Origin: Ancylostoma caninum
Taxonomy: Eukaryota > Nematoda > Chromadorea > Rhabditida > Ancylostomatidae
Assembly (NCBI GenBank): GCA_037903475.1
Contig: JBAJFG010000620.1
Span: 682,001 to 746,000, forward strand
DNA length: 64,000 bases
Direction: 5' to 3'
In this document: in pieces, positions 13,380-25,944 of the stretch
Numbering within the stretch: position 1 is the first letter of the stretch
How the letters are laid out: each line of letters opens with the position of its first letter
Notes under the pieces: model-generated
Told to the model about the DNA's origin: nothing
The model's database searches: none
What the model saw: the letters and a program-made list of their open reading frames with translations, nothing else
Translations under genes and position numbers: made by a program

Positions 13380-13626
13380 GGGACAGCACCAGAGGTGCTC
13401 ACTCACAGAGGTTTCCCTTGCAAAGTCGTGAAGCATAGTCCGGAGTAGTTTTTATCTTTAGGTCTTAGAAATAGTTTCTAGCTTCAGGTCACACGTCATC
13501 ATGCAGGAAGTCATAATTTTGAATGTATTCGATGTACATATAAGGTGGCATTTTCACAATACGGAAGACGTGCGGCACTTCCTGGTCTTTTATTGCCTTC
13601 TATACTCTGCCCTTGCGTGGATTCGA

Positions 13627-13632
13627 AATAAA
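13627..13632 (+). promoter_or_regulatory. Candidate poly(A) signal of the NT5DC-like gene
   Basis: An AATAAA hexamer lies about 250 nt after the stop codon of the NT5DC-like gene and before the Tc3-like element. Nothing else in 13380-13751 looks coding, so this interval is read as 3' UTR and flank. Confidence 0.45.
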
Positions 13633-13753
13633 GATGCACCTAATTTGAATCATAGAATTTAATCTTCCTAAAATTTTGTATCGGGAGTTTATCGAAAACG
13701 AATGCTGTGCAGATGAAGTTGAGTGTTGTTATGCTTTCAGTTGACATAGTATA

Positions 13754-15630
13754 CAGTGCGTTTCATAATTATAAGAACACCCTCAAATTCTGCGTTTCCA
13801 GGAAAATCGGTCAACGAGGAATCTTACTGCTATTACTGCAGGACTCACCACCTCAAAAAAAGTGTTTCAGCCAAAATTTAAGAATCACATGTCAACCGCT
13901 AGCTTTTTCATAAAATTCAGAATGTTTACACACCATTTCATATTATAAGAACACGTTGAGAAATTGGAGGTTTCACCTGGATTCACCGGTGGGTTTCTAA
14001 AGATAAGTAAGCAACACATATACGTCATTGGACGTGCCACGCGGTCGCCTACTTTCCTCCGAAGAAAAGGCTCAGATCCATGCTCTCCACCGTGCAGGCC
14101 TTAGCATTCGTGGAATTGCTAGGCAGCTGAGACGATCTGTCTGCTCGGTGCACGGATGTCTGAAACGCACCGACACCTCCAAACGTAATCCGAGCTGTGG
14201 CCGCCCTCGCAAGGTGTCTGCTCACGATGACCGAAGAATTTTAAGAGTTGCCTCGAACAGCACCTCATCAATAAATGGGATCCGCTCGGATTTGCAACTC
14301 TCTTTGTCCAAGACAACAGTCTGGATGGTGTTGAAAAGAAGCAGCACGATCGCTAGAGAAAAAATGGAGAAAGTGCCGAAGATTACTGAGCAGCACAAGG
14401 CTGCACGCATGACGTTTGCGCAGCAAAACATAACGACAGACTGGTCAAAGGTAATGGTATTGCCCATAGGTAGACTGTAGTAAAGAAAACTTAATTAGGT
14501 TGTCTTTTCGGACGAAAAAATGTTTAATCTGGACGGTCCTGATGGATATAATTTTTACTGGCGCGATCTCCGCAAGGATCCCATCTACTTTAAAGAGAAG
14601 ACCTATATATAACTAATATTATACATTAGCTTGCCGACGAGTTGTTAGTAATGACACATGCAACTAGAATGCTCAAGAGAACAAGTGAGAGAGGAAGAAG
14701 ACCTACTGTTTTACACACTAACCGGTTTCGGGGCTTGAACTAGACCGGACGTGTGGTCCCCTCGGCGCCTCCGGGTCTAAGACCCTTTCATCAGTAGTTC
14801 CCAAGTAGACTTCAAAATGAGTTATAATCTACTGTAATATGAGTACATTGAGAATATAGAGGAGAAGAGAAGTCTAAAAATAGCTGAAGAAGTCCAAGTT
14901 TTAGTCGCCACAACTTTGGTGGTGGGAGTGTTATGGTATGGGGAGCCTTGTCCAGCGGCTGCAAGCTAGACCTTGCGTTTGTATCGTGCAGAATGGACTC
15001 CGAAGAGTATCAGACGACCCTCAGAGAACATCTCCTACCTTTCTTGAGCGGACGACGTCGATGGAGCTATGTCTTCCAGCAAGACAATGCTGCGGTGCAC
15101 GTGAGCCATTCAACAATGACGTGGCTAAGATCAAACAACATTCAAGTTCTGCACTGGCCAGCTTGTAGCCCAGACTTAAACACAATAGAAAACCTCTGGG
15201 GGATCCTCGTCAGAAAGATCTACGCAAATAACCGGCAATTCTACAACGTCGAGGAATTAAGAAATGCCATCCTCCAAGCATGGGAGGACATCGACCCCGC
15301 GATGCTTGTAAACCTCGCTGCCAGTATGCCTCGACGACTACTTGAGGTAGGTACGAAACATGGAGGACCCATAGATCATTGATTTCACATGCCTTTCATT
15401 TTTCGCCGATAAAATGCTTGTATTTTCAAAGTGTTCTTATAATATGAAACGGTGTGTAAACATTCTGAATTTTGTAAAAAACCTAGCGGTTGACATGTGA
15501 TTCTCAAATTTTGGCTGGAATAGTTTTTTGAGGTGGTGGATCTAATAGTCATAACAAGAAAATTACTCGTTGACCGCTTTACCTGGAAACACAGAATTCG
15601 AGGGTCTTCTTATAATTATGAAACGCACTG
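13754..15630 (+). mobile_element. Tc3-like DNA transposon, inactivated
   Basis: About 200-bp inverted repeats beginning CAGTGCGTTTCATAAT border the element, with TA duplications at 13752-13753 and 15631-15632. The transposase reads in pieces: an N-terminal helix-turn-helix part from 14028 (PRGRLLSSEEKAQIHAL), a 48-nt intron 14451-14498 after WSK, then VVFSDEKMFNLDGPDG with the first catalytic Asp. After an insertion follows NFGGGSVMVWGALSS, then FQQDNAAVHVS with the second Asp, and CSPDLNTIENLWGILVRK with the final Glu, ending at 15382. This is the Tc3 DD34E layout. Lesions: a GTG (14034-14036) stands where the family ATG is expected, and a 311-bp insertion splits the catalytic domain. Confidence 0.9.
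14593..14903. mobile_element. 311-bp insertion inside the Tc3-like transposase, TTTA target duplication
   Basis: Removing 14593-14903 restores the transposase frame exactly (IYF joined to SRHNF), and TTTA occurs at both edges (14589-14592 and 14900-14903). Its core, around CTTGAACTAGACCGG, recurs in diverged form near 25550 and 33190, so it belongs to a dispersed short family, possibly SINE-like. No coding capacity was seen. Confidence 0.8.
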
Positions 15631-16679
15631 TATTCATTGAGTATGTAGCCAACATTCTCCCAACAGCTGTGTCGTACCTAGCATTTGGTGCATTTGGCCT
15701 ACGCACGCACCTACGCGATACCATTTCTGGATGATGTCAGGACAAGAGGAGGAAATAGAATTGTTGAAAGGTCAACTTTGCATCATCTGGTGGCAATTAA
15801 CTCATGTTCATTCTTGGTGAGCACATCTTCTTTAGAATTGTATTAGGTTGTAACATAAGTTTCCTCTGTTTTCGCAAAGGCATTTTCAAAGGCTTCTAAT
15901 AAATGAAGAGTGATTAGATTTCGCCCATGTCTAGATATTGTTTTAAAGCGCATAATCACGCAAACATTCTGGAATGTGAATGGTAGTTTTCCGTCTTGTT
16001 TAGAAAATATAATTAACTTCGGAGTGAACCCTTCAGGAATGCAAATTCGGTAGCTGTACTTGTACGAATAATAATTTTACCATAACGTTTCATGAGACTA
16101 AGCAAATTTGGGTGGAGTAATCTAGAGGTCATTCTCATTCTCCTTGATATTTTGTCTCCCCATTTTATCGTCGAGCTGTCTCAGGCGCAGGCACCAAACA
16201 TGGCAACCTAAAATTTTGATTATGCCGTTTTTCCGCTTGAAGCGAATTGAAGTGGGATTTCTTCCACTGTGACTGGGAACATCAACCGTTTGCGAACACT
16301 AATCGGTGGAGTTTTGGGACAATTTCCATGCGCTCGGTAGAAAACACATCATTTTGCCATACCGCAGGGGGCGCCTCAATTTTGTTGGTCAAACTCTCTG
16401 GAAAGGAGAAGCTCACGTAGAAGGATTTTCAATTGTGCTTTATGTAGCAAAAATCTGACTCTACCCGAGCACCAGTTATCAGGTCACAAGAATGTATATA
16501 TAACGAGAACTGATTTGTAAAAGTCAGTGACCTCGAGCACTGCCCGACTTCGTTTTTTGCCTCGCAGTCCATGAGCTTTTGAAGCAGAGGAATCGAACTC
16601 TTGCTGCGAAAACGGAAGAGCAACGACTGTTGTGGTCCATACCTTGATAGGTACATGATGCTATATGATTTTCTATAGA

Positions 16680-18690
16680 CTAGCGCCCCTTCGGGACGCT
16701 AGAAAGTGGAGTGGAGCAGCCACTTGAGGCAGGTAGAAAAGCTTCACACATGTGGAATGCTTGGAGAGTTAACAAAAAAGCAAGGCTAATAACTGAGCTC
16801 AAATACGGAACCCATTTTATGAATTGCTTGTATTCTACCAGTATGGCCGCCCCACCAACGTCGAGCTTCCACACTTCTCGTGGTCCTTGCCTTCTTCCAG
16901 ACTCTGAATCACACATCTACATGTAAAACTATTCTCCGATACAATGGTACTACCTACTGTTTTTTTGTCAGTGCATTCATTCAACGCTTATGGATCCGTC
17001 ATGGCCAGACACTCCCAACTCTGCACAGTATCTTCCAATGGCTTAAGAACCTGTGTACAACTCAGTATAACCAACTCAGCGCGAATAATCATCTTTCTCA
17101 CACTACTGGGCCACTGCAGACCGTTATCCTGGTGTTTTCCCTACTATTGGCCACGGAGGATCTGATCTGATCCAGATGTGGGCTCGTATCCTGACGTTTT
17201 CCCCACGGTTGGGCCAAGACAGACCCATAGACAGACCCATATTCCCCACTACTGGGCCACGTCGTACCTATTCTCCATCCGTGGACCCATTTCCTGCCGT
17301 TTTCCCTTCTATTGGCCACGGCAGACCCGTTCTCCATCCGTGCACACATATCGTGGCGTTTTTCGGACTAGTGGCTGCAGGCAGACCCATTCCCCATCTG
17401 AGGACCTGTATACTGACGTTTTCCCCACTACTGGGCCGCGGCAGACCCATACTCCATTTGTGGGCCCTCATCCTGGCGTATTTCTTACTACTGACCACGG
17501 CAGACCCATTCTCCATCTGAGGACCCGTACACTGACGTTTTCCCCACTATTGGGCCACGTCGTACCTATTCTCCATCAGTGGACCCATTTCCTGCCGTTT
17601 TCCCTTCTATTGGCTACGGCAGACCCGTCCTCCATTCGTGCACCCATATCCTGGCGTTTTCCCGACTACTGGCCGCACGCAGACAAATTCTCCATTTGAG
17701 GACCCGTACACTGGCGTTTTCCCACTACTGGGCCACGGCAGACCCATCCTCCTTCTGTGGACCCATATGTTGGCGTTTTCCCCATTATTGGAGCACGGCG
17801 GACCCTTTCTCGATCAGTGGATTCCTATCCTGGTGTTCTGGTGTTTTTTCTGAACTCATTGATTGGCTACGGCAGACCCGTCCTCCATTCGTGCACCCAT
17901 ATCCTGGCGTTTTCCCGACTACTGGCCGCACGCAGACAAATTCTCCATTTGAGGACCCGTACACTGGCGTTTTCCCACTATTGGGCCACGGCAGACCCAT
18001 CCTCCTTCTGTGGACCTTGTATAATTGAGATTATTGGAGCACGGCGGACCTTTCTCGATCAGTGGATTCCTATCCTGGTGTTCTGGTGTTTTTTCTGAAC
18101 TATTGAGCTCCGGCACATTTGCCCGTCATCAGTGCACCCGCACTACTTGTAAATCTCGAGAATAATGGAAGATTGTTAGGAAGTATTAAGAGTTTGGTCA
18201 ATTGCATGTGCTTTCAGGAAATGTCACAACAGCTTAGGATGACCCGTTCTTCATTCATTCTTCTTGTTTATTGGATTGTACTGTCCTTCTCAGAAACAAA
18301 CACTGATCCTAGGACACCTTAATCTCTGCGGGACCTCGTGAATAAGTGCTCCACACGTACATCCTCAGGGTAAGGACCGAGTGCGGCCCATTGCTGCGCG
18401 ACCTCTCAGGATCCTTATCCATCCATTCGAGGAGTACCACTTCCAGTGCACCGTGATTCCGCCGAAATACTGCTAAAGCGCCAACAGAGGGGCTACTCTG
18501 CTCCTACACTGCTCTTACGCAATGTCAAGTCGTTGTAAACACTCTCTCGCCCGGAGGGCTCGAGACCGCTAGAGTAGGGTCCCGCCACGAAACCCTGAAA
18601 GCACTGTCTAAACCTCTCGCTTTCATCGTTGGAGACTGTATCCATTTTTCCGTCAGTGCCGCCCTTACGGTGCTTTGCTAAGAGGATTTT
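16680..18690 (-). mobile_element. Helitron-like (HINE-type) element, copy 1
   Basis: Read on the minus strand, the 3' end is a palindrome ending GGGGCGCTAG directly followed by T, the A/T insertion rule of Helitrons. The same end is shared by copies at 42736 and 58577. The body holds a roughly 60-bp minisatellite (17160-18110), and homology with the 56.8-58.6 kb copy extends to about 18600. No Rep/helicase is present, so it is non-autonomous. The 5' end is not defined. Assignment rests on the terminus and the minisatellite and is inference. Confidence 0.6.
17160..18110. repeat. Minisatellite, about 60-bp unit, about 16 units
   Basis: Units of the form GGACCCGTACACTGACG through CCACTACTGGGCCACGG repeat with period about 60 bp. 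A higher-order duplication of about 255 bp is seen (17612 onward repeats from 17867). Because 60 is a multiple of 3, long open frames occur on both strands; they are not genes. Confidence 0.9.
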
Positions 18691-18739
18691 TTTTCATCGA
18701 AGATTTCAAAACAGCGGAAACTTATGTTACAACCTACTA

Positions 18740-19283
18740 TTTTGTTGAAACACGGTCAAGATCTTAGCCGATAAGTAGGTAGTTTCAAGCGTGGGTATCC
18801 GGACATCTCAGTGAATGAGTACATCTGATCACTAGAAATAATTAGGTTGGACGAAGGAATAAGGGAAGGGGGTCGTATTGAGGGTCGGTTTTTCCTATCG
18901 TCATGCTTGACTCTGGATATGAAATTGTTCAACGGATAATTTTGAAGGATTTTAAGGTTAGGATAGCGATGCTCATTTCCTCGCGCCGTATATGCCTCAA
19001 GCCTGTAGTTCTTCCTGTCGGTTCGAGCGCAGCATTTTACCAGAAAGCGGTAACTGATATTCTCATAGGAACTAAGACCGTGTGTGCAGCTGCAGACAAG
19101 GACACTTCGGAAAGGCTGCAGAAACGCAGTCATTTCAATAGAGGATTGGGGGGGGGGGGCTCAGCAAGTTTATGACTTGGCTGCTGATGCTCTTCTTCCA
19201 TGCATTCTACCAGATGTCTGTAGAATACCCATGCTTAGCTCTGCTCGTCAAACATATGAGGGATGAAATTCGAGTAGGTTATC
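18740..19283. other. Intergenic, nothing recognised
   Basis: No gene or element was recognised. A run of 12 G at about 19146-19158 is the only low-complexity feature. Confidence 0.5.
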
Positions 19284-19361
19284 GAAAACTGCTTTATTGA
19301 CATTTTTCTGGAAAACTGCTTTATTGACATTTTTCGGAAAACTGCTTTATTGACATTTTTC
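19284..19361 (-). repeat. Three tandem 26-27-bp units, each with AATAAA on the minus strand
   Basis: The unit GAAAACTGCTTTATTGACAT is present three times. On the minus strand each unit contains AATAAA, about 330-400 nt past the stop of receptor copy A, so this array could act as a repeated poly(A) signal. Confidence 0.7.
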
Positions 19362-20636
19362 AAACTCTTCATAAAATGCCAGAATTATTTATAATAGATT
19401 TCGCCCATAACTCTGACGTAAAGATGAAGTGAGATTCAGTTTGGCGGGTAGCGAAGCTCACGAGAATACAATTTGATGCAATGAATTTTTGAAACGGCTT
19501 TCAAGATGAGGAGGTACAGAAAATGAATCTAATTGTGGAGAAAACCAATGCATGACACCTCATGCAGGATTGCGAAAATATCATGGTGTGTTAACGCAGC
19601 ATGTGATAAATTCCAGAGCTTGGCTTCGAGAGTTGAAACCAATACAAAGCTGATGAGATCCGAATGAGTCTTAATCTCGCAGTCTCGCGTCCTCTAACGA
19701 GCGGGTATTTTCATGCACACCAGTGTGGACTCCTAAAAAACTTGCTATTTTCTTCAAGAATCTCACGTTATTCGGATGAAAACTCACCGTTTTTTCATCA
19801 GAAGTGCAAGGACTCCGAAGGCTGGCGATGATTTTTCCACGCACCTGCCTTAAATGAATTCATTTCTTTTCGCCGAGTTCACTTTTCAACGCCGAGTATG
19901 TGAGAGAAATTCATCTATGTATTTACACAGCAGTGTAAGCAATGATTAGATTCTGTTCTAAAGGGGCCATCTCAGAAGATACAGCACTGAAGATTTTGGC
20001 TTTGGGATGTGGTGTGTTAAGCGAAAACATCTGCAAAGCTACAAACACATTTTTCCGGAGTTATCACATTTCTTCCTTTCACATTAGACGAAGCAGAACC
20101 CACATATCCTCACATATCGGCGAAAAAATCTCGCTGTCAACGGGAGAGGATAGTCACAGGCACCGTACTTTCCGCTCTGGATGTCCCGCTGAGTTCGAAA
20201 TGCTTTGTGATAGGATAACCTTGCAATAATAAGGAAGAAATTGTGGACTCAAGGAGAGTTCCACATGATTAAAATCTGAGTTGACATTGAAAATTAATAC
20301 ATCGAATCTTAAAAACAGCCAGAAAAAAATATAATCATATACGATTTTGTTCGCATATGAATTCCATTTGCAACTCAACTTCCATTAGTGTCTCCAAACG
20401 CAAGGTCGTCTACGATTAACTGCCCATACTACACTTATTCGAATTCGTGTGCATTGAATATCTGTAGCACTTGTTCTGCTAGATAGTCCTCTCAAAAGTG
20501 CATGAGGATGCATTTTCGATGGGTACCACATGACTATGCATATATTCAGAGGCAGAGATGAAACTCGTGTAGGAGGCAGCGGTGCAGACAGAGTTCGTCT
20601 TTTGGAAGACCGGCAGAAAGGTAAAAGGTGTACATG

Positions 20637-21323
20637 TTAGGGTGCTAAAAAAGTCTTGAGCCGGTTTTTTTTTTGGAAGTTCCAGAACTTTTGATTATTG
20701 ATCGGTACCCGTTGTAGACGAAACTCGAAGCTTCTCCATAATAGGCATATGTAGCCGAATTGCCTCTCCTAATTTTAATTACGACGTCAAGACCACAAGA
20801 GGTCCTCCGAGCCATAATCAGTTTTTCCTGCTCTGCCAGCTCCCGCAAACAAACGCAGTCACTGGTAACACTTGCGGCAATCAGCTCCAAAACGTCGCGC
20901 ATGCTATTCCAGAAAAACAGCCGAAACGAGTTTCTTGGACACCTACGCCATGATGACGCTAGGCCCAATTTAGCTAAAGAGTCCAGTGAAAAATTGGAGG
21001 AGCTGGGCTGGGTCACGGTTCCCCACACACCCAATTCTGCTAACGTTGCCTCTTCCTACTGACACCTATTTTGCTCCTTTAAGGCATTTCAAGCCAAGAA
21101 AAAATTCACCAAAGCTGAAGATGTTGAAAAGGCGGTCAGCGATTTTTTTAGCTCTCAGTTTCCCCAGTTCTGTGAGGAGGAGACCGCCGACCTGCCCATT
21201 AGAAGGAACAAAGCAGTGACTAACTATGATTATTATATTGCTGATGTAATTCCACTGTATGCTGAGTAACAAAATGGAACAGAAAAAAGTCTCAAACGGC
21301 TCAATACTTTCTTACCGCCCTAA
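20637..21323 (+). mobile_element. Mariner relic (deletion derivative)
   Basis: The terminal repeats TTAGGGTGCTAAAAAAGTCT and a diverged inverted partner bound 687 bp. At about 20946-21055 a mariner catalytic segment is still readable (HDDARPNLAKESSEKLEELG, then VPHTP), followed by a C-terminal tail ending near 21270 in another frame. The N-terminal half is missing. It lies in the long intron between exons 6 and 7 of receptor copy A. Confidence 0.75.
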
Positions 21324-22324
21324 TACTACGACCAGACACCGAGACACGTCAGCCTGCCTCGGCACCTCTGCCCCCATTATGTCGGCAGCTATAACGGCGT
21401 CTTCGCGGAAGATAAAGTGAATATAGATACTAGCACTTCGGCAGCAGAGATGTCGACATGGCGCCTCATTCATACTAGAGTAACATGCATTAAAGTTGTT
21501 TAGTTTAGTATGAAAATACGCAGTCTAAAGAAATCTTGTTTGCAAATATTATGGATTAAGCTCCATAGTTTTGTAAGGGGTAAAAGACCGACATGCAGTG
21601 AGATGATGGTTCGGGTGGCTCTTAGGTAGTGAGAAGAGAAGCGGTGCTTAACAAGCTCGGTACGTCGCGTTAGGTCTACTTGTGACATTATGGCCCAGTT
21701 ATACAGTTTCGTGGTGAGACGACGCTGAACGATTGAGCTGCCAACAGCCCTGAGCTCATTGCTGCCAACAATCTGCCAACAATCTCAACACGTATGAATT
21801 CACTAATGACCCAAGTTTTGAAGAGCTGTCTAATCCCCTTTTCTCCTGGACATGTTGTAGAAAAGTATTCTCGTATTTATTAATAAATAGTAATACCAGT
21901 GCATTCTAGTGATAGTATTCTCAGCAACTTCTTCGTGCTCACGTACCGAACGAATCCATTACTGATGATTACTCAGTTGTAAAAGCTGATCTTTACTTCG
22001 TGATCTGTCACTGGTTGTGCTGCGCTAGTTGGCAAACAATGGGTGTATATCATAGGTAGAGTCGAGGAAAAGTGTCCTCAGCTACTTCGAACTGCCAATT
22101 TTACATTCAGAGTTTGAAGATATGAGCTTTCAGAAGGAAGACTGCCTCGAATTTGTTTCACAAGGCACTTTATAGGTGGCGGATTGGGAGGAACTATCAA
22201 CGAATTTGATAGAAGGAGTTATGCATGTCTTCATTTTTTCGCAAATCTTCTAAATTTAACATTATGATGAAATAATCAAAAATATTGTTGTATTTCACAG
22301 CAACCAGGATTGAAAAAGGCAAAC
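21324..22324. other. Rest of receptor A intron 6, nothing recognised
   Basis: No coding exon, mobile-element terminus or tandem array was recognised between the mariner relic and exon 6. Confidence 0.4.
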
Positions 22325-23964
22325 CTATTCGTAACAAGACAAGTTAACGGATAAATGGCAGTGTTGAGGAGCCACATATACGTAATTATAGCGAAAATTT
22401 GAGGCACTTCTTCTTTGTTTATCCACCTATAATTCTCAAAAATTGCACATTTTCCAAAGACTCGTAGAAAAAAAGATAACGATGCTGGCTCTAAAACTAA
22501 CCACATGTTGTGGGATGTGATATTAAGAATAGTAGAGTAGACTGTCACGAACAACGTTTGATAAATGACTGATCGCTCTCTTTGAGGACCACCGCTTTGC
22601 TTACTTCCCTAGAAGAGTTCCAGCTGGTTTTCACTAATAAGATATTGTGAGTCAAGGTCTTGATGAAAAACTTGATTTAGGCAAGTAATTAGATGAGTAT
22701 AGGGTCTCACCAGTTTCCACAGCACAAAGAATATGGCGACGTAGAAGATACAAGTCACGCCGATCATAATTTGTTGAACGTATTGCTCAATATATATGAT
22801 GAAATACGCCAATGGCAGCTCCATGTCGTACTCCCATGTGTACGAGGTAAGGCTGAACGCGCACATCGAAAGTGGAGAGAACATGAGCCCAAAATAAGGC
22901 AGAAACGCAGCCACAACGATGATTAACCAATACTGCAAGAAAAATACTCTGTTCACAATATGAAATGAACAGTATAAATAATGCTAGCATATTCCCCAGT
23001 TTTCTACATTGAAACCTTTTTCTACTAACTTAAGCATTCGTTGTGAGGTAGTAATCGTTCCTATAGAAACAACCACCAAATTACCTTTGCTCTTGGCGGA
23101 GAGAAAAGCATTGTAGCATACACTGGATAAACGATTTGCATGAATCATGCAAATGATAGCAATAGTCCCGTCAAAATATAGCAGAAGTACGCTGGTTTTA
23201 GAAGTGAGCCGAGAAACTGAACAGCAAGCACGAACAGTGACAAGAAAGCTTTAAAACAACTCTAGACCAACATTGCCAAGTGTGAGCGACCAAAACGCTG
23301 GGAAAATCACAGCAAATCCAGCCACGCAATGTACACTAGCTTCCACTAGGTCACAGACACCGAGCAAGATAATGAACCGATATACAATCATCTCCTGCAT
23401 TTTCTTATCAGATAGAATAGCCTAAAATTGTGTAAGATCACGCAGAATTGTTTGAAAGGTTCATAACAAATGAAGTACAAAGCAGTAGTAATGTAGAAGT
23501 AAGAGGAGTAAGAGGCGAAACCACATGACATATTATGTAGGACATGTGTATTTTTGGATATGTGTATATTTTGGTATAGGAAGCCTGCTCATTTTGCTAC
23601 TAGGGTGTCGGCCAAACTGGGTAATCCCAAAACAAGAAGATTTCCCTGTATCGAAATTCCTAAGACTAAAACAAAAGAATACCTTGAGAATGAAGAAATA
23701 CAGCAGAACGACAAAGCATGCCGTAAGAATAATCAAGACACCATAGATGATGTCGAATGCTTCGTCTTCCTGAATGCAACAGCAATCATGTTTGGGAGTA
23801 TTCATATTCTACCTACCGCACAGATGCAGACGTTGTCAGTGCCTGAGGCGCGGCTGGTAAGGCAACGAACTTTTGAGAATAGCATCATGGTACGACTTAC
23901 GATGTTATCGAAGTTTTGTGCGGTTGGAATCCTTTCGCCCAGTAATGCAACACGTCTCTTATTA

Positions 23965-24595
23965 TTAGGTTGGTCCAGGAATGACGAGGAATGACGCGTT
24001 TTTGCGTTGACTCTATTGTTTCCGTAACTTTAGTGAACGGGAACCTTGGAGGGTGATCTGATTCCCTTGATTAGCAAAGATCATTGCGCTTTGTATGAGC
24101 AGCTCCCTGAGATCCTGCGTAGAGAAATCGAAAAGCTGAGAAGCGAAGAGCGAGGAGATTTTCGTTTTCAGATCGTCAACTCTGGCAATTTCTTCTTGAG
24201 GGATGGAGGATCTGCGAACTAGAATAAGCGGAAGGAATGCTGTAATTTTTTTTTTGAAAAACGCGATGGCTATTTGAGTGTTTCCTACCAGAGTCACAAA
24301 AATTTAAGCCGGTTCTTGGAAGCAAATTTTGGCCAAAAGCTGAGGCGCAGAAAATGAGCTTTTGAGCATCTCGAGCGCTTTTCTAGCAGACAACTCACGA
24401 CTTTCTAGAGCAAATAAGAGCACTAAGTATTGGTGAATGTGGTCTTTCCAGTGAACAGTTTGGAAAGGATCACCCACCTGGAACCCTAGAAATAACAAGG
24501 AACATGCTTTAAGAAGTGCTTACGCACATTTCCTCGACAACGAAGCCGTTGCACTAGAGCTCACGTGAGGAGTAAGCACTGACATCCTGGCCTAA
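23965..24595. mobile_element. Mariner-derived element, TA-flanked, 631 bp
   Basis: The ends TTAGGTTGGTCCAGGA and TCCTGGCCTAA are inverted relatives with TA at both sides (23963-23964 and 24596-24597). The interior is homologous to 40.15-40.95 kb. Minus-strand frames (24013-24297, 24304-24498) may be a worn transposase C-terminus, but no catalytic motif is certain. Confidence 0.6.
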
Positions 24596-25944
24596 TACAA
24601 AGAAGGTGTCTTGGGATGTCTTGCTAGCCGCTTGATTGTTTTGAACTTTTAATTGTTTCGTGACTCCTAACTCCACCCAACATCTCTTAAACATACAGCA
24701 CAAAATAGCTTGCTTTGCTCTATAAGTGTGTAACCATATCTGGATGTTAATCTATAATATATCAAAAGAAAATTGCGTGTTTTCAGAAAAAAGCGCGCCA
24801 TTCTTCTTACACCAACCCGATATTATATGACCACCCCCGAATTTTGAGTTCTTCGCAGTAGCAGCGATAAGGAAAATTTTCGCTGCACATTACAGATTCT
24901 CTTCTCCTCTACACACGACAGATTCTCTTCTTAAAAAGCCATGCGGCCAAAAATTCGTTTTGGTACAAAAAGCCATGCGGCCAAAAATTCGTTTTGGTAC
25001 TTCTTATCCTAACGTTTTTATAAAAAATTTTTACTTTTCAAGCCGTTTCATAATTACAAGGTTACTTTAGGTAACGAAGTAATCGAGCCAGAATGATGAC
25101 AGATTTTGTGTGCCTACGTGTGCGAGACGGCGAGCATGCGCTAAAGATAAAGATATGGTATGGTATATGGATCAATGCCACATGAATACTTATTGCCTTC
25201 GGACGAAGAAGTCCAGACCAAGGCTCGCAAATAAAGTGGCTGAACTGATGACATTTTTTGATCTTCCCGAGGCCTCCAGGTCTGATACAAGGTTTGAGCG
25301 CCATTGTACGGCCTCCACTCACGACGAATGACGAGTTCCCAGACCTGCTTCCGCAACACGCGACTTGGAGAATCCTATCTGTGAGTCAGCTGCTTGGAGA
25401 GAGAAGAGCTGTAGCAGCATTGCTAGATATTTTGATCGATGCATCTGGTATTACCAAAATCTACAACAAGATTTCTAGAGCGAAATAACTATCTGTGAAG
25501 TAAAGATTAAGACAGGAGTAAACATTCGCTTTTCACGCTAATCCGCTTTCAAAACTTGAACTAGACCGGTGGTGTGGTATCCCTGGCCACCCCCTTCCCC
25601 CCATCATAGTTACCAAGCAGGCTTCAAAAGAAGATAAAGCAAAAAACTTGCCATAAAAATGACTTGGTGAAGGGTGGCGCGAAGGTGCGGACTAGCGTTA
25701 GCGATGTAGTAGCATCTCGTTAGACCTATTATGACAAGTGGGGTAACGCCCACAGCGCAACATCACGGAAATCATTTCGTTGTATATTCTTCTAAATGGA
25801 TGAAGAATAGTTTATTTCCCACAAGTTCCCCAGTTTGAAGGCTGAAGTCGGAGTGTAGCTGAAGCCGGATGTATGCACAATTTGAGCTCCCTAGCAGTAA
25901 GTGGTTCAGAAATGATTATTAGGCGAAATTTCAAGGCAATAATA
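24596..25944. other. Intergenic with small repeats
   Basis: At about 24937-25002 a 35-bp unit (AAAAAGCCATGCGGCCAAAA) is duplicated in tandem, just after a duplicated CAGATTCTCTTCT segment. At about 25540-25625 lies a diverged copy of the short family inserted in the Tc3-like element. No gene was recognised. Confidence 0.5.

Larger units (their letters stand above)
15843..18737. mobile_element. Mariner-like shell interrupted by a Helitron-like element
   Basis: TTAGGTTGTAACATAAGTTT at the left and its near reverse complement at the right (ending at 18737) are flanked by TA, typical of mariner ends. No clear transposase is readable in 15843-16679. Most of the 2.9 kb is the inserted element from 16680 to about 18690. 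Confidence 0.65.
19694..23769 (-). pseudogene. srt-like 7TM chemoreceptor copy A, nonsense mutation in exon 3
   Basis: Eight exons on the minus strand, in order: 23683-23769, 23272-23421, 23085-23216, 22711-22932, 22502-22608, 22325-22426, 19788-19848, 19694-19732 (TAG). They total 900 nt, like copies B and C, and the frame is kept throughout. Exon 1 encodes TM1, exon 2 TM2 with RFIILLGVCDLVEASVHC, exon 3 TM3, exon 4 TM4 and TM5, exon 5 TM6, exon 6 TM7 with LNTAIYPLTCL, and exons 7-8 a short cytoplasmic tail. In exon 3 the codon at 23145-23147 is TGA where B and C have CGA (Arg). The exon 2 donor is GTTGGT instead of GTAAGT/GTGAGT. It is probably a recent pseudogene or a null allele. Intron 19849-22324 contains a mariner relic. 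The srt assignment follows from the LLG.CD TM2 signature and general layout and is an inference. Confidence 0.75.

Noticed and set aside
17176..18098. Overlapping open frames of 113-173 codons on both strands
   Set aside because: The 60-bp repeat length is a multiple of three, so frames stay open in the array; the predicted proteins are only repeat translations.
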